NCBI RefSeq assembly: GCF_027596085.1
Contig: NC_072464.1
Span: 13,210,124 to 13,274,123, forward strand
Origin: Anoplopoma fimbria
Taxonomy: Eukaryota > Chordata > Actinopteri > Perciformes > Anoplopomatidae
Direction of reading: 5' to 3'
DNA length: 64,000 bases
How positions within the stretch are numbered: the first letter of the stretch is position 1; each line of letters begins with the position of its first letter. Shown here in pieces: positions 16,001 to 27,634 of this stretch. The notes below the pieces were generated by a model. That model saw only the letters and a list, made by a program, of their open reading frames with translations, did not search any database and was not told the DNA's origin. The position numbers and the translations under genes are program-made.

Positions 16001-19000
16001 ACAGGCAATCCATCATATTCAAACAGTGTGAATGAGCAACATGAGGCTGGTATCAGACTCTGAAGGTGGCAGTGGCAGCTTCAATATGTTTCAAGGAGAA
16101 ACATGCCTTAGTTTTATCTGGTTCGGAATGCCTAGAAAAGCGTAATAAATTGCATGTGAAAGAAGAACAATTAACTGCTTTCAAGCTATGCCAAAGAAGG
16201 CCTAAAATCCCATTATAAAAAAGGTTATCTTCCCAACTTCTATTTCAAACACAGACGCTCTCAGTGAGAGACCCTTTGGTTATAATGAGTATCTTCACAC
16301 GTTCCAGCGACCATAAAGAAAATTAACCCCAAGGTGTCTCCTTCACCTCCATGGACACGTTTGTCTTGGGAGATGTCTGTACCACAATCAAACAAGAAAG
16401 ATTTCCTCAATACTATTACAATTTAGACTGAAATATTGATTTTTCTCGACAGCTATCTAATTGGAACCAACTTGAGCACCCAGTAGACCCGACCTTTCTT
16501 ATCATGTCCCTTCATGGGCAGGAGCGAGAGAGAGAGAGAGAGAGTTGACCCTACGACACTAAACAGAGCATGATGCAGGTTGCTTTTGTCAGGGATGACT
16601 GAGCATGAATACTCCGGGGGAAAAAATATTGAGTACCGTCAAGCGAAATGCAAGGACATTATTGTTATACGGTGATAAAATTGTTCTAATAAAAAAGACT
16701 GCTTATTAAATATCTAAATTATATAAAACACTTTTTACTTTGGGAAATCAAGGCAACGGTGTTAGGCTGAAAACTCACCTCTTCAAGAAGCACTACCCTG
16801 AGCCTTCCTCGTAGCACTTATTGCATTCGTATTAGTTGTTGCACTTATTGTATTCGTATCAGTTCGCTGCACTTATTGTATTCGTATTAGTTTACTGCAC
16901 TTATCCTATTCGTAGTAGTTTGTAGCACTTATTATATTCGTATTAGTCTGTTGCAATTATTGTTTTCGTAGTAATTTGCCTCTGCACTATACTTTTGCTC
17001 TGGTTTATGCTCTTAGATGCTTGTTTAAGAAAGGAGATGCACTTATGACTTCTGGTGACTAGTAGTTCTCTTGAATACCTATGTTGAATACACTTCCTGT
17101 AAGTCGCTTTGGATAAAAGCGTCTGCTAAATGACTGTAATGTAATGTAATGTAACTTACAATGCCGAGTATCTGTCCATTGCTGACTGGACGTCACGCCG
17201 ATAGACTGTTCTGAGAACGACCATGATGGGGTCAAACTCCTTCTCCCACACCTCCGCTAGTTTAGAAAAGGGAGAGAAATGTTTTGTAACCTCGGGTACA
17301 AAGTGACATTGATTCACTTTCTTCCTTTTTTCACTTTCTCCATGTGAGTGGTGTTAGCCTGCCCCCAAGTGGTCTGCTGAGGACTAATGACATAGATCTA
17401 ATGCTCAAGGCTTTCGGGCTTCTCAGGGCTTATTTTCATCATTTTGACTAATTTCTATTCCCAAATTAGAATCCAAAGTGTGTGATCTGTAATAAAATAC
17501 ATTATATGTATTCCATCTCGGATGGTTTTGTAAGATATGTACAAATCTACCTATAACAGGGTTCCTAAGGAAAGTCAGATTTAAAGGGAAATAACAGATA
17601 TTTTTACATTATCCCTACCTAAACGAGTTTGTATAGTGTGATAAATGCCCACGGTAGTTACTGATGTTCTCTGTCTCTGGTGCGCAGCAGCAAAACCTGA
17701 TCCTCACTGTCACCTGATATTAACGTACTTGGTATGAGAAAGAACTACAGAGAGCTACTTGAGCCTTAGGTAGCTGTTTGGCGCAACGCCGCTCAAAAAT
17801 GTCCTTGTTCCCTTCCTTTGTGTTACGTTTCCAACGGCGAAATTGGCTTCGCAAAATTATGTGTACAGAAGATGTTTTGGATAAAGCATAATCACACAAG
17901 AAACTTCAGGGACATCATGCAGGCTACTTGCTACAATGGACTATAAAACATTAAAATAAATCACGCCTTCCACTTCAAAAAGCATCCTACCTTTTGGTGT
18001 GTACATGCCCTGTTGCATGGAGCCTCCAGGCTCGAACACCGGGGCTTTGAAGTCAGCCACAGCAGAGAGCATCTCCTCAAAACTACAACTCCCTGGAACA
18101 ATGCCACTCTTTGGGTTGGGATTCTCAGGAATCTAATAAAAACACTCTTAAGGAAAAGAAATGCTGTGGATGACTGAATATAATTTCAAATGAAATATTA
18201 CATATTTGTATTGAAGGATACAAGATCTAACAGAGCGCTGTGTGTACGGTCATTCATACACAACTGGGAGACCATTTCACCACGAAGGATCTCATCATCC
18301 GTCATCCCTGTAAGCGAGAGTGAGAAGTAGAACATAAAGACAAAACTGACAAATATCATAGGCGTACATTAAATACCAATTAGCAAAACTCAGAGTGTGG
18401 AGGGGTTTAAGCAAATAGGATGTTGTGTCTTTTAGTCCATTTAAGTCATAGTCTGTCTGTGACCACAGTCCCTTTCAAATAATCCAGTAAAATTTCACCA
18501 TTGCCTTATTTTATTATAGAGGCCAATTTAGGCTTGTTTAATTATATTGCAAGTGTTTTATTAATTTCTTACTCTCTGTAGACTGTGTGCATCCTCTCTA
18601 GTACCACTTACCTAAATGAACACGAAGGCTTGTCAATATGACCAAGAAGGTCAGTGCTCCTTCAAGCATGGGCCTCTCCTGCTCAGAGTCCAACACAGCA
18701 TTCTGATGCTGGGATGCCATGGTCAACAGGTCAACCACTTTGAACCTGTGGGACAGAAGCCAGCGTTGCATTAAAATTGTAAAATATGATATGAATGCGT
18801 GCGTAAGGGTTAAAGCTTACCTCTCAAAAACACTTGAGATGAAGTAGTCAGGATCTAGTCTTGATGCGCAAACCTGTAAAAAGAAAAAGAAAAGAAAGAA
18901 AAATGAAAATAATGTTTATTGTTAAAACGGTATATGAGTGATACTGATAGTTTTCTATGATATCAGCAATACAAACCTGGAGCAGATAAATGTCTGGGTC

Positions 19001-22000
19001 AATCATGGAGTTGCAGAAGTGTGATTGCACGTAGGTCATAGCCTGTCCCTTGATCTGCAGACCATTCCTGACCCACATGTTGCTGTGGATCTCTGAGAGG
19101 GATGCCTATAGCCATACATAGGAACATTTTAGTTAACACGTGGAATATAGATGTGAATATAAACCACAAATCTGTTCATGGGACTCTAGTGTCATACCTG
19201 GATTTGGAGTGGATGCACCATTATCTTCATCAGCATCTCTTGGTCAGGCAGGAGGCTATCCAGGTCCAGGCCTTGGCACTTTACAGCCTGAGAATTTTTA
19301 AACAATTATCATGAAAACACACAAGAAAATATTGCAGAATTATGCCTTCAGAAATAGGAGCTTCGGACATACCTTGCTGAGGAACATGGCATAGTAACGG
19401 TGCAGTGGCAGGTGAAATGTCACTTGATTTGGAGCAGGCTAAAAGAGATTTAAGAGCCATGAGAAACAGGAGGGGAGAACGCCTTGCTTGTAAACACAGT
19501 GGTTTTGGCCTTTAAACATACCTCGTCAATAAAGCCAATGGAATCAAACCAGATCTGCAGCGTCTCCAAGCAGTAGCGTACCACAGTTTTACTATATTCC
19601 TGCGTCTCCTGTTGACAGAAAATTGATGTTGAACAGACAGTCAGACAGTACGTGCATGCATGCCAGAATGTGTTCCATTAATCATTCCAGATCAACAGGA
19701 ATGCACACAAAAAATGTAGGTCAGAGTAGTCGGAGCGTTACTTACTTTGACTTTGCAGTGTGTCAAGAGACCCCACATCGGTTGTGCACAGGCCTCAAGC
19801 TCTGCTGCAAATGCTGCATAGTATGTCTGAGACTCAAATTCCACATGTTCGTTCAACTCCCGCTTATTCAGGTTCATACCTATCAAGGCAGGGAATGGTT
19901 TAAAATGTTAGACCCTCAACCACAGGTGACATGGCTTTGTAATGCTCATATGAGCAATCAATATAAAAACCACAGAGGGGAACCTTGTGCTTTAAAAATG
20001 CACCATAGACCCTTAAATATATTTATTTGTTTATGCACATATTAAAATGTCTGTGCATGTGTGTGTGACCATATTAGCAAATACATTTCTATTCTTAGAA
20101 GTCAAATGTGTCTGATGACAGCCAAATAAATCTCTATTAAACACAAGAATTTAAAGCAGGAGCAGTGCAGCAGACATGCATACAATGTAATAGTGACACT
20201 GAACATTAAGTCAGCAAGAGGATACCCCAGCCCACTTTGCAAGGGTGAGTGATATTTTTAGGGACGTGGCTGTAGAGTAAACACGGCAAGAGAGCAGCAC
20301 TAACCACAAACCTAATTCAGTGACACAGTCATATACTTCACAACTCACTTTTTCCGAGGCATATCAATAGAGGATGAGTGAGGTTCTTTCTCTGTCTGAC
20401 TAAGCATACTGCTGACACATAAAGTCTTACAGAAAATCTGCACAAGCATTTAAATCAAGTGTAGTGTTTGACCCCATGGGTCATGGAGAGGATGCTTTTG
20501 GATCTAAGAGCAACACCTGTTACATGACCATTTGTCTCAGCTGCTAATTTTCTAAACTGAATTATCAAAAGGTAGATATACACAGCAGAATCTGTACTAG
20601 ATACTAAGATCTGCATTCAAAGTTTCAACTTATTGTGGAAAATTGATGCATGGATGCAACAAATTGATTTGAATATACCATTTACCTCTCTAACTATGAC
20701 TTACCTTGAAAAAATGACACAAAGCTCATCCACAGCATCAACAATGAATGGTCCTCAAGGAACTTTTTTGCAACACTTTGGTGTGAGAGGATGTTGATAA
20801 AATCACTAACTAATGGCCAGTAGGTGTTGTTCTTCAACAGAGCTTCACTGCAGTTTACCACAACATGGCGACTGTTCTCTTCATCTGAAAGACAAAACAA
20901 GACACAAGAAAACACAGACATTAGGTTAATTTTGTCTCACTTTGTATTTAGTCATTTAAAATCAAGAAGAAAGGAACAAATATGTGGAAAAGACATGACA
21001 CTTGCAAGTTACATAACGCAACACCTGGCTGCCTTTCAGGGCAACAATGTTGTCTCTTCAGTGTAAAAAAAAAAAAAAAGGACTTCTCAAAAATGTTAAA
21101 GTTCAAGATAATTTCTCTCAGAGCTTGACCAATGAGAAGGACAGAGGGATGAAACATTGATGCATGTTTTTTTTCTGCACTGAGAATTATTAAAAATAGA
21201 ATGCAGAATAAATAGCTGCAGTTTCCTTTTTTGAAAGCAGTTCTTAAAACATATCACAGATTTAATGTAGCCAGTTTGGTATGATGTCATCAATGCCTCA
21301 TGGACCAATCCATAACAGTGGAAACCCTTTAAGTAACTGAATACAATTTTACATTTTGAGTTGTGACATTAAAGCACCATCTCTTAAGTTTTGTAGTGCA
21401 AAAATGTCACCATGCATAGTGCCAGAGAAGTTAATGATCAGTCTGCAACATCAGCAGTCATAAAACAAGAAAAATATTCTGAAAATCTCATGCTGTTCAC
21501 ATGTGGACAACTTACCCTGAAGTTCACTTTTAATAAGGCAACTCTCCATCATGTAGAGGAGGACTGTGACCATGATGTCCAGCAACTGACACTCCTCCGT
21601 CACATGTCGAGCCAGCTCCTCGTTGCTAAACAGCTGCACACTAATATGTACAATGCGGTTGGACATGGTATCTGACTCGTGGCTTTTCATCAGTGTTTTC
21701 ATGATGAATGCATAATGCTGAACAAATGTTTTTGTAAATGTGATCTGCCAGAGAGGAAGAGAAAACCCCAAAACACAATTAAGGATAACTGTTATGATGC
21801 TGTCGCTTTTAAAAAGGAGGATTCCATTTGCTTTCAAAACCTAAAATGTATGACGAGCATCATGTCAGTTACCCAAGAGTCTTTGTCATGACATGCAAAG
21901 AAATTGTATTACAACAGAAAGCCAGACATGCATTTAAAGTGATAAAAGACATGCATTCTTGCAAATTAATGTAATTGTGAGAGAAAATACCTTGTAATCT

Positions 22001-25000
22001 TGATCTGGCAACATGTTTAGTAGGAAAGTGACCATCTTCTGAGGAAACTCGTATTTTATTGTCCAGAACAGCAACTCCTCTAGAAAGCATTTATGCTTCA
22101 GAGATTCAATTATACACGGATCTGAGGGCAGAAAAGGCACATGATAAGATGGCCGTTTTGTGTAACATTAACTCATGGATATTATTTTCTTTAGATTTAC
22201 CTTTGGTACTGCTGCTCAGCTTAACCCTCTTCCTCTGTCCAACAGACTGTCCTGCATCTTGGTCCTCCTGAGGGGGAGAAAAAAAAACACCAACAGGTTT
22301 ACGACAAGTTTAACAGTTGCTTTAAATAATTACATATCAAATTGAAAAAGACTAACCAGAATTGTTGAAAAAAACCTCAATTCACTATTACCATTTTGGT
22401 AATTGATTGAGTAAAATGTCTAAATATATACTGATTTAAGAAATCTATGGGCATTTCTACAAACTGGTTACAATTTGTTAGTTATTCTATGTTTGATGCT
22501 GGCACATACCTCTTTACTAGAATCATCTGGGCTCCCTGGTGCGGTGGTTCCTAAGAAAACAAAGAAAAAGATTTAGCCAAGTAGCCATCAGCAGCATCTT
22601 AAGCCACAGGACAAACACATACAGCTGCCCGAGATATCCCAATATGCAAAACAATATATGTTCAAACATCAATATTCAACATGGGTTGATTTAAGCTCTG
22701 ACACACTGTCTTATTCATAAAAGTAGAGGTTTGAAGTGCTGAGAGTTGAGCTGTTTAGCAATAAACTGTATTTGTTTATCTTAAACTAATGATATCACAC
22801 ATGAAAATGATCTGGAATAGCTCTGATGAGGGCAGTTTAAGTCTACTGTGTGTGAGTGTTTGAGAAAGTGGTAACTGTAAGTTCACAGGGCTGTGTTGTT
22901 ATCAAACAATGTGTGAAAGATAAGTCCTAACATGAACGTAACATTTCTGGCACCTCCAGGGCTTGGGCTCAGACAGTCAGATGGTTAATGACAACATGTT
23001 TCATATAAAAGGTAATGGTTATCTTTACCCAATAGGACCATTGCTCCTGCCCCTCCTTCAGCACCCACTGTGACATCAGCAGTAGCACCTTGGGCTTTGT
23101 CCTCCACAGACACCAGACCTGAATTCTGCAAGGCTGACAAATACTTGTCATAGTTCTTTTTAGCATACAAATTCTCCTCTTGGCCTGCAACAGTAAAGCA
23201 AAACAGAAAATGCAACAATTGTTTTAAGGGAAAATCTCAAGGGAAAGAAAACTTGATCACAATCATAGATGCAGAATCTAAGTAAAGGACACCTACATTT
23301 CATATTCTGCTACAGAATACATGGCTAAGTAGAAAATGCAGACTAGAAATATTTATTTATATTTAAAAAATAAAAGTTATAAATTCTAGTATATTCATTT
23401 TGGGTTTTTTTCAAGTTTTGAAATGTTTGTATGTGTGACAAAGGAACAACACAATGACATTACTTCAATAATGTAAAAATATTATCTGAAACTAAGCAAG
23501 AAAGAAACAATTCTGTGATATGGCAATGCTAATTGGTCTAACAAGAACTCAAACATAGATATTTACCCATGCTCAACTCCTTGAATGTTTGCTGATTGGT
23601 CAAGATCTTTGTTAGTACAGTCCTCATTGCGCATCCCATCTTCGTGAGCTCCTCCAGGAAGGAGATCTGAGGCTCCAGCTGCTGCAGGACCTTCTGCAGA
23701 TCTCGCTCAGTTGAGGTGTCTGGTAAAGCAAGATAAGAGATTTATCAGACTCTGCATCCAAAAGTATGTTCACAAAGAACAAACAGTTGTATAACACTCA
23801 CATCCCGCTTTCACAGCAATATCTGTTTCGCTCTCATATGCAACAGGAGATCCACTTCATTATATAAAATATCAATGAAGATTGAAAAAATATGAAATAC
23901 TTTAAATACTAGGATTCTGAAAGTCATTTTACATAGTTAAAGCTTTTGTTCAAGATGGTCAGAGGACCAAAGTATATTGTCTCCATAAAGACAAGACTGT
24001 CATGAGTGTTTTCACCTTGTTCAATGTATCCATCTCTCAGGTACTGTATAATACACAGAATAAAGCGAGGAAGAACCATCTCAGACATCAAGAGAAGGTC
24101 TCGAGGTATTAAAGGGACGTTCTCCCCTGTTCTCAACTGATGCCTTCTGCAGAACCTGTAAGAAAAAAAAAAAAAAAAATGTTGATGTTCCAGACATGTT
24201 ATAAAGATCATAGCAACCTTCTTTCTCTTTCCTTCTCTCTCTCTCTTATTTTTGTTTGAATTTTTTTTATCATTTCAGTATAAGGGCCCTGTCAAACCAG
24301 AAGGTTGGGTTTAAATATAATTCATTTTTACCTTTTGTCTGTTTTTCTAGCTGTTACACTTGATTACAGCACTGCACTGTATTTACTTGAATATTCGAAA
24401 AGGTTGAGGTTTAAAAATGGTTTGGATTAGGTGAGCATTACAGGATAAAATATGGGAGCTTTTCGTTTTTTTAAAGCCTGCCCAATACACATAGTGTGAT
24501 CCATAGCAACACTAAACCTACTCTTGCTCATATTGCTCAGACTGTTTGACTGAAACAAGTCACTCAGCAGAAAAGTCAGCTGCTTGATGCTGACAAAAGT
24601 CACAAAATGTTTTTACTTCTGGATAACAATATCAAAACTATGCAAATAATGGGAATATATGTCATGCAGATTTGATCTAAGCACGCTTATTCATGATGGT
24701 GTCTAAAAGGGAAACTATAATTAAGAATTTTAAACTAAAATTTAATGTAACTGTGTTGGCAATAGGGCTGGGCAATAATAATAAAAAATCAAATATCACA
24801 ATATAATTCACCAAATACCTCTATATTGAAATTGCAACAATATTGTGGGGTTGACTATTGGTGCTTTTAAACAAATATTTATGCAATGAGATATTTTATT
24901 TATAATCATAAGAATAAATGCATTAAAGAAAATGATGGAGCAGCTAGAACAGAAACGTACTATGGGTTCAGAAAATGACATCTAGCATGACAGGATAAAA

Positions 25001-25853
25001 TATGGGAGCTTTTTTTTGTTTTTTTTTAAAGCCTATACACATAGTGTGATCCATAGCAACACTAAACCTACTCTTACTCATATTGCTCAGACTGTTTAAC
25101 TGAGACAAATCAATTCACCTCTATATTGATATTGCAACAATATTGTTTGTGCTTTTAAACAAATATTTATGCAATGAGATATTTGATTTATAATCATAAG
25201 AATAAATGCATTAAAGAAAATGATGGAGCAGCTAGAACACACATGTCCTACAGGCTCAGATAATGACATCACTTAATATGTAAAGCACACTCAAGCCATG
25301 CTGCGATATAAAGATGTGCATAATGACGTCTGATCCTCTTCACCCTCCAGACCTGTCAAAACAACCCTGGTCCAGTTAGCCTAGCTTAGCTTAGCTTAGC
25401 GTTAGCTCGGACTTACCCACTCTCTCGCATGACATTACTGTCTCCACAGTCGCAGGCCCCGCCAGCCTGGCTCCTGAACATGTTGAAATCGTGGCCCGTG
25501 TGGTCTCCGTTATTGAAGCACTCTGCGCACAGAGACATGCACGGGGAGATGCCACAGGTCCGGCATCGGTACGCCACGAAATTGGCCGTCCAGACCAAGC
25601 CGCACAGGGTCGCGTTGTCATAAGACCGCACGGTTTTGCAGAACTCCTCGAAACCTTCGCCCCCTGCGATCAGACATTTACTCCAGTCCAGAGCCTCCGT
25701 GTCCGCCGCGGGTTTCTCGGGGTTTAGCACCACGTCGAGCAGCTCCTGGAGCTGTCGGACCCCGGAGCTATTGTCAGCCCGGCTCAAGTCCGCCTTCAGG
25801 TGTGCGGCGGTGGCTTTCTTGTCCCGGCGCAGCAGCAGCGACGCCGCCATCAT
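1084..25853 (-). CDS. UBR3: UBR3, E3 ubiquitin-protein ligase (30 exons, 3' end outside window)
   Basis: N-recognin-type RING E3 ligase that ubiquitinates cytosolic substrates; the match is to vertebrate UBR3. Exons in transcription order: 25853-25417, 24155-24016, 23719-23567, 23184-23029, 22550-22510, 22267-22201, 22121-21991, 21744-21516, 20884-20705, 19879-19746, 19608-19522, 19438-19373, 19287-19198, 19105-18977, 18873-18821, 18745-18612, 18307-18222, 18132-17991, 17256-17160, 15720-15579, 15256-15152, 15061-14891, 13018-12573, 11173-11085, 8151-8002, 6923-6790, 6062-5952, 5497-5297, 4583-4447, 1169-1084. All junctions are GT-AG and phases agree, giving about 1,441 codons of a protein near 1,890 aa. 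The UBR box is in exons 1-2 and the RING in exons 25-28. The last exon seen ends after the KRSCL motif, so the C-terminal quarter is left of the window. The start is the ATG pair at 25853/25850; the second has the better Kozak context and matches the human MAAA start. Exon edges were read by eye. Confidence 0.95.
1170..4446. other. UBR3 intron 29; no gene seen
   Basis: A 3.3-kb intron between exons 29 and 30. Open frames at 2618-3029 lack homology and splice-supported boundaries. The only recognised content is a LINE reverse-transcriptase relic at 4218-4405. Confidence 0.6.
4218..4405 (+). repeat. Non-LTR retrotransposon relic with degenerate RT motif
   Basis: In one frame from 4218 the translation reads [20 protein letters not shown], which resembles the FADDT/YADDT active-site region of fish LINE reverse transcriptases with the aspartate pair decayed to ND. 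It is followed by a degraded tail (4321-4405) like the 'gacaataaa...ctgattctg' tails of fish LINEs. Much sequence between the two parts must be deleted. It lies about 40 bp from UBR3 exon 29, antisense to that gene. Confidence 0.5.
5297..8151 (-). other. UBR3: UBR3 exons 25-28: RING-type catalytic module
   Basis: The split RING begins with [10 protein letters not shown] in exon 25 (8151-8002). It continues through exon 26 (6923-6790) and reaches the [12 protein letters not shown] histidine/cysteine cluster in exon 27 (6062-5952). It ends with [11 protein letters not shown] in exon 28 (5497-5297). These residues would recruit the E2 enzyme. The spacer between the first and second Cys pairs is long, as in human UBR1-UBR3. 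All zinc ligands visible in the human protein are kept. Confidence 0.88.
8152..11084. other. UBR3 intron 24; no gene seen
   Basis: A 2.9-kb AT-rich intron. It contains a short CA-rich stretch near 8824-8855. I recognise no coding exon, RNA gene or transposon. Confidence 0.6.
11174..12572. other. UBR3 intron 23; no gene seen
   Basis: A 1.4-kb intron. Nothing recognisable apart from a short CATA repeat near its right neighbour exon (about 11237-11253). Confidence 0.55.
13019..14890. other. UBR3 intron 22; short (TGTAAA)n tract
   Basis: A 1.9-kb intron between exons 22 and 23. It carries a small TGTAAA/TGTAAATG repeat at about 13201-13222. No coding block or transposon boundary was recognised. 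Confidence 0.55.
16765..17157 (+). repeat. 5'-truncated LINE tail with internal 28-bp tandem repeats
   Basis: The left part translates as [13 protein letters not shown], a motif typical of the C-terminal end of fish LINE polyproteins. Six diverged units of about 28 bp (gcacttattgtattcgtatt and variants) follow at 16813-16980. The family's 3' core comes next (gtaagtcgctttggataaaa at about 17100), then a TGTAA repeat tail. It is inserted antisense in UBR3 and its tail touches the splice donor of the exon at 17160-17256. A second copy lies at 62646-62882. The exact LINE clade is uncertain. Confidence 0.7.
24016..25853 (-). other. UBR3: UBR3 exons 1-2: UBR-box zinc-finger domain
   Basis: Residues about 84-150 form the UBR box, the Cys/His-rich module that in UBR1/2 binds N-degrons. 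Visible zinc ligands include [13 protein letters not shown], the HTGHDF motif and CDCGDSN. Exon 1 ends after RESG and exon 2 continues with FCRRH, where the last Cys and His of the module lie. Exon 1 is GC-rich and CpG-rich compared with the rest of the locus, as expected for a housekeeping promoter and first exon. UBR3 is reported not to bind classical N-end rule peptides, so domain presence alone does not prove N-degron recognition. Confidence 0.9.
24441..25240. repeat. Imperfect tandem duplication in UBR3 intron 1
   Basis: The block starting acaggataaaatatgggagc at 24441 recurs at 24991. The block around 24815-24950 (ctctatattgaaattgcaac) recurs at 25114-25236. The offsets differ (about 550 and about 300 bp), so the second copy lacks roughly 250 bp present in the first. 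The copies are highly similar, which points to a fairly recent duplication. No coding content was found; nearby 'gggctgggcaata' resembles ends of old fish repeats. Confidence 0.75.
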
Positions 25854-25878
25854 GTACTCAGGCTTGTTGTCCACAAAT

Positions 25879-25902
25879 TTATTTTTGTTGTCTTGCTTCC
25901 AT
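25879..25902 (-). promoter_or_regulatory. Short upstream ORF in the UBR3 leader
   Basis: On the minus strand an ATG at 25902 opens a seven-codon frame that stops at 25879, 25 nt before the main start. If the transcription start lies upstream, it could reduce initiation at the main ATG. The leader itself is inferred; no transcript is available. Confidence 0.35.
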
Positions 25903-26031
25903 GTTCTCGGGCTTTCTCGCGATACGACCGGTCACGTCGTGGCGAACGGACGAGATTACCCCCACGCTCAGTGTTCAGCAGTGATTGAACGAGAATCTGG
26001 TGGAGGGGTATGGAGGAGGAAAAGTGACGTA

Positions 26032-26268
26032 CAGTACCAGTCAAAAGATTGGATGGACACACCTTCTCATTCAACTACTGTGAAGAATGTAGAATATAAA
26101 ACATATTCTGGTTTGTTGAGCATTTGTTTGTTTACCACATAATTCCATATGTGTTGCTTCATAGTTTGGATGTCTTCAATATTAATCTACAATGTAGAAA
26201 AAAATAAAATAAAGAAATAAAGAAAACCATTGAATGAGAAGGTGTGTCCAAACTTTTGACTGGTACTG
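26032..26268. mobile_element. Tc1/mariner-type MITE, copy 1
   Basis: A 237-bp element without coding capacity, flanked by TA on both sides. Its ends are inverted repeats: cagtaccagtcaaaa at the left and ttttgactggtactg at the right, each next to a ggacacaccttctcattcaa-like block. It lies just outside the UBR3 first exon, in the UBR3-METTL5 head-to-head spacer. A second copy is at 52393-52624. Confidence 0.8.
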
Positions 26269-27262
26269 TAAGTATAAATAAATAAAAAAAATACATAAAT
26301 AATTGTATAAATAAATACAGGAATAAATACATAAATGCTTAAATAAATGTATAAATACAGAAATTAATAGATAAATGAATAAATAAATGCTGAAATAAAT
26401 ACAGAAATATTTAAATGCATTAATAAATGCATAAATAAATAAAAGAATATATAAATAAATAAATGCTGAAATGAATTAATAAAACCATTGAATGAGAAGG
26501 TGTGTCCAAACTTTTGACTGGTACTGTAAGTATAAATAAATAAATAAATAAATAATTGTATAAATAAATACAGGAATAAATGAATAAATGCTTAAATAAA
26601 TGTATAAATACAGAAATGAATAAATAAATGAATAAATAAATGAATAAATAAATACAGAAATATTTAAATGCATTAATAAATGCAGAAATAAATAAATAAA
26701 AGAATATATAAATAAATAAATGCTGAAATGAATTAATAAAACCATTGAATGAGAAGGTGTGTCCAAACTTTTGACTGGTACTGTAAGTATAAATAAATAA
26801 ATGCATAAATAATTGTATAAATAAATACAGGAATAAATAAATAAATGCTTAAATAAATGTATAAATACAGAAATTAATAAATAAATGAATGAATAAATGC
26901 TGAAATAAATACAGAAATATTTAAATGCATTAATAAATGCAGAAATAAAGAAATAAAATAATAGATAAATAAATAAATGCTGAAATGAATTAATAAAACC
27001 ATTGAATGAGAAGGTGTGTCCAAACTTTTGACTGGTACTGTAAGTATAAATAAATAAATGCATAAATAATTGTATAAATAAATACAGGAATAAATAAATA
27101 AATGCTTAAATAAATGTATAAATACAGAAATGAATAAATAAATGAATAAATAAATGCTGAAATAAATACAGAAATATTTAAATGCATTAATAAATGCAGA
27201 AATTAAAAAAATAAAAAATGTATATATAAATAAATAAATGCTGAAATTAATTAATAAAAGTT
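26228..27262. repeat. 257-bp tandem satellite array seeded by a MITE end
   Basis: The right terminal block of the MITE (ccattgaatgagaaggtgtg and following) recurs at about 26227, 26485, 26742 and 26999, a period of 257-258 bp. Between these, each unit is filled with AAAT/AATA-rich sequence containing recurrent cagaaat, caggaat and gctgaaat words. There are about four units, nearly identical. Open frames on the minus strand here (repeating LFIYLFIY) are translations of the AAAT repeat, not genes. Confidence 0.85.
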
Positions 27263-27312
27263 GATTCCTAAATGGGACATAAATACATAAACATATTACT
27301 ACATTTACGTTC

Positions 27313-27377
27313 ACCTTCATTTATTTATTCCTGTATTTATTTATACAATTATTTGTGCATTTATTTATTTATACTTA
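27313..27377. repeat. Inverted copy of the array's start
   Basis: The stretch is the reverse complement of the unit segment that follows each MITE end (gtataaataaataaatgcat and onward to the caggaataaataaat word). It caps the array with an inverted fragment, suggesting fold-back or replication-slippage rearrangement. Confidence 0.65.
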
Positions 27378-27634
27378 TGACCTTTTTCGTCCTCCATACC
27401 GGTGGCTCTAGCAGAGTCGGGGCGTGTGTCTCGTTGAACCAGCTCGGTTCATGCACAGTCATGCATGTTGTTTAGTTTCCCTGTTTCTAGGTTACTGATA
27501 GCCTCAAACATCAGACCGACAAAGATAAAACATTATCTTTGTGCACCCATGCAACACAGGGCTGTGCGGAGAGGGCCAGCGCATGACTGTGTATAGCTTT
27601 TAGTAGGTATATTAACAATTAAATGATCAAATAA

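Noticed and set aside
25854..25874. UBR3 start upstream of the double ATG
   Set aside because: The codon at 25874 is GTG, not ATG. The ATG pair at 25853/25850 matches the vertebrate start.
25636..26142. Plus-strand 168-codon frame over UBR3 exon 1
   Set aside because: It is a shadow of the GC-rich antisense coding exon and runs into the MITE.
26420..27320. Long minus-strand open frames rich in LFIYLFIY
   Set aside because: They are translations of AAAT-type tandem repeats in the 257-bp array and repeat with the same period.
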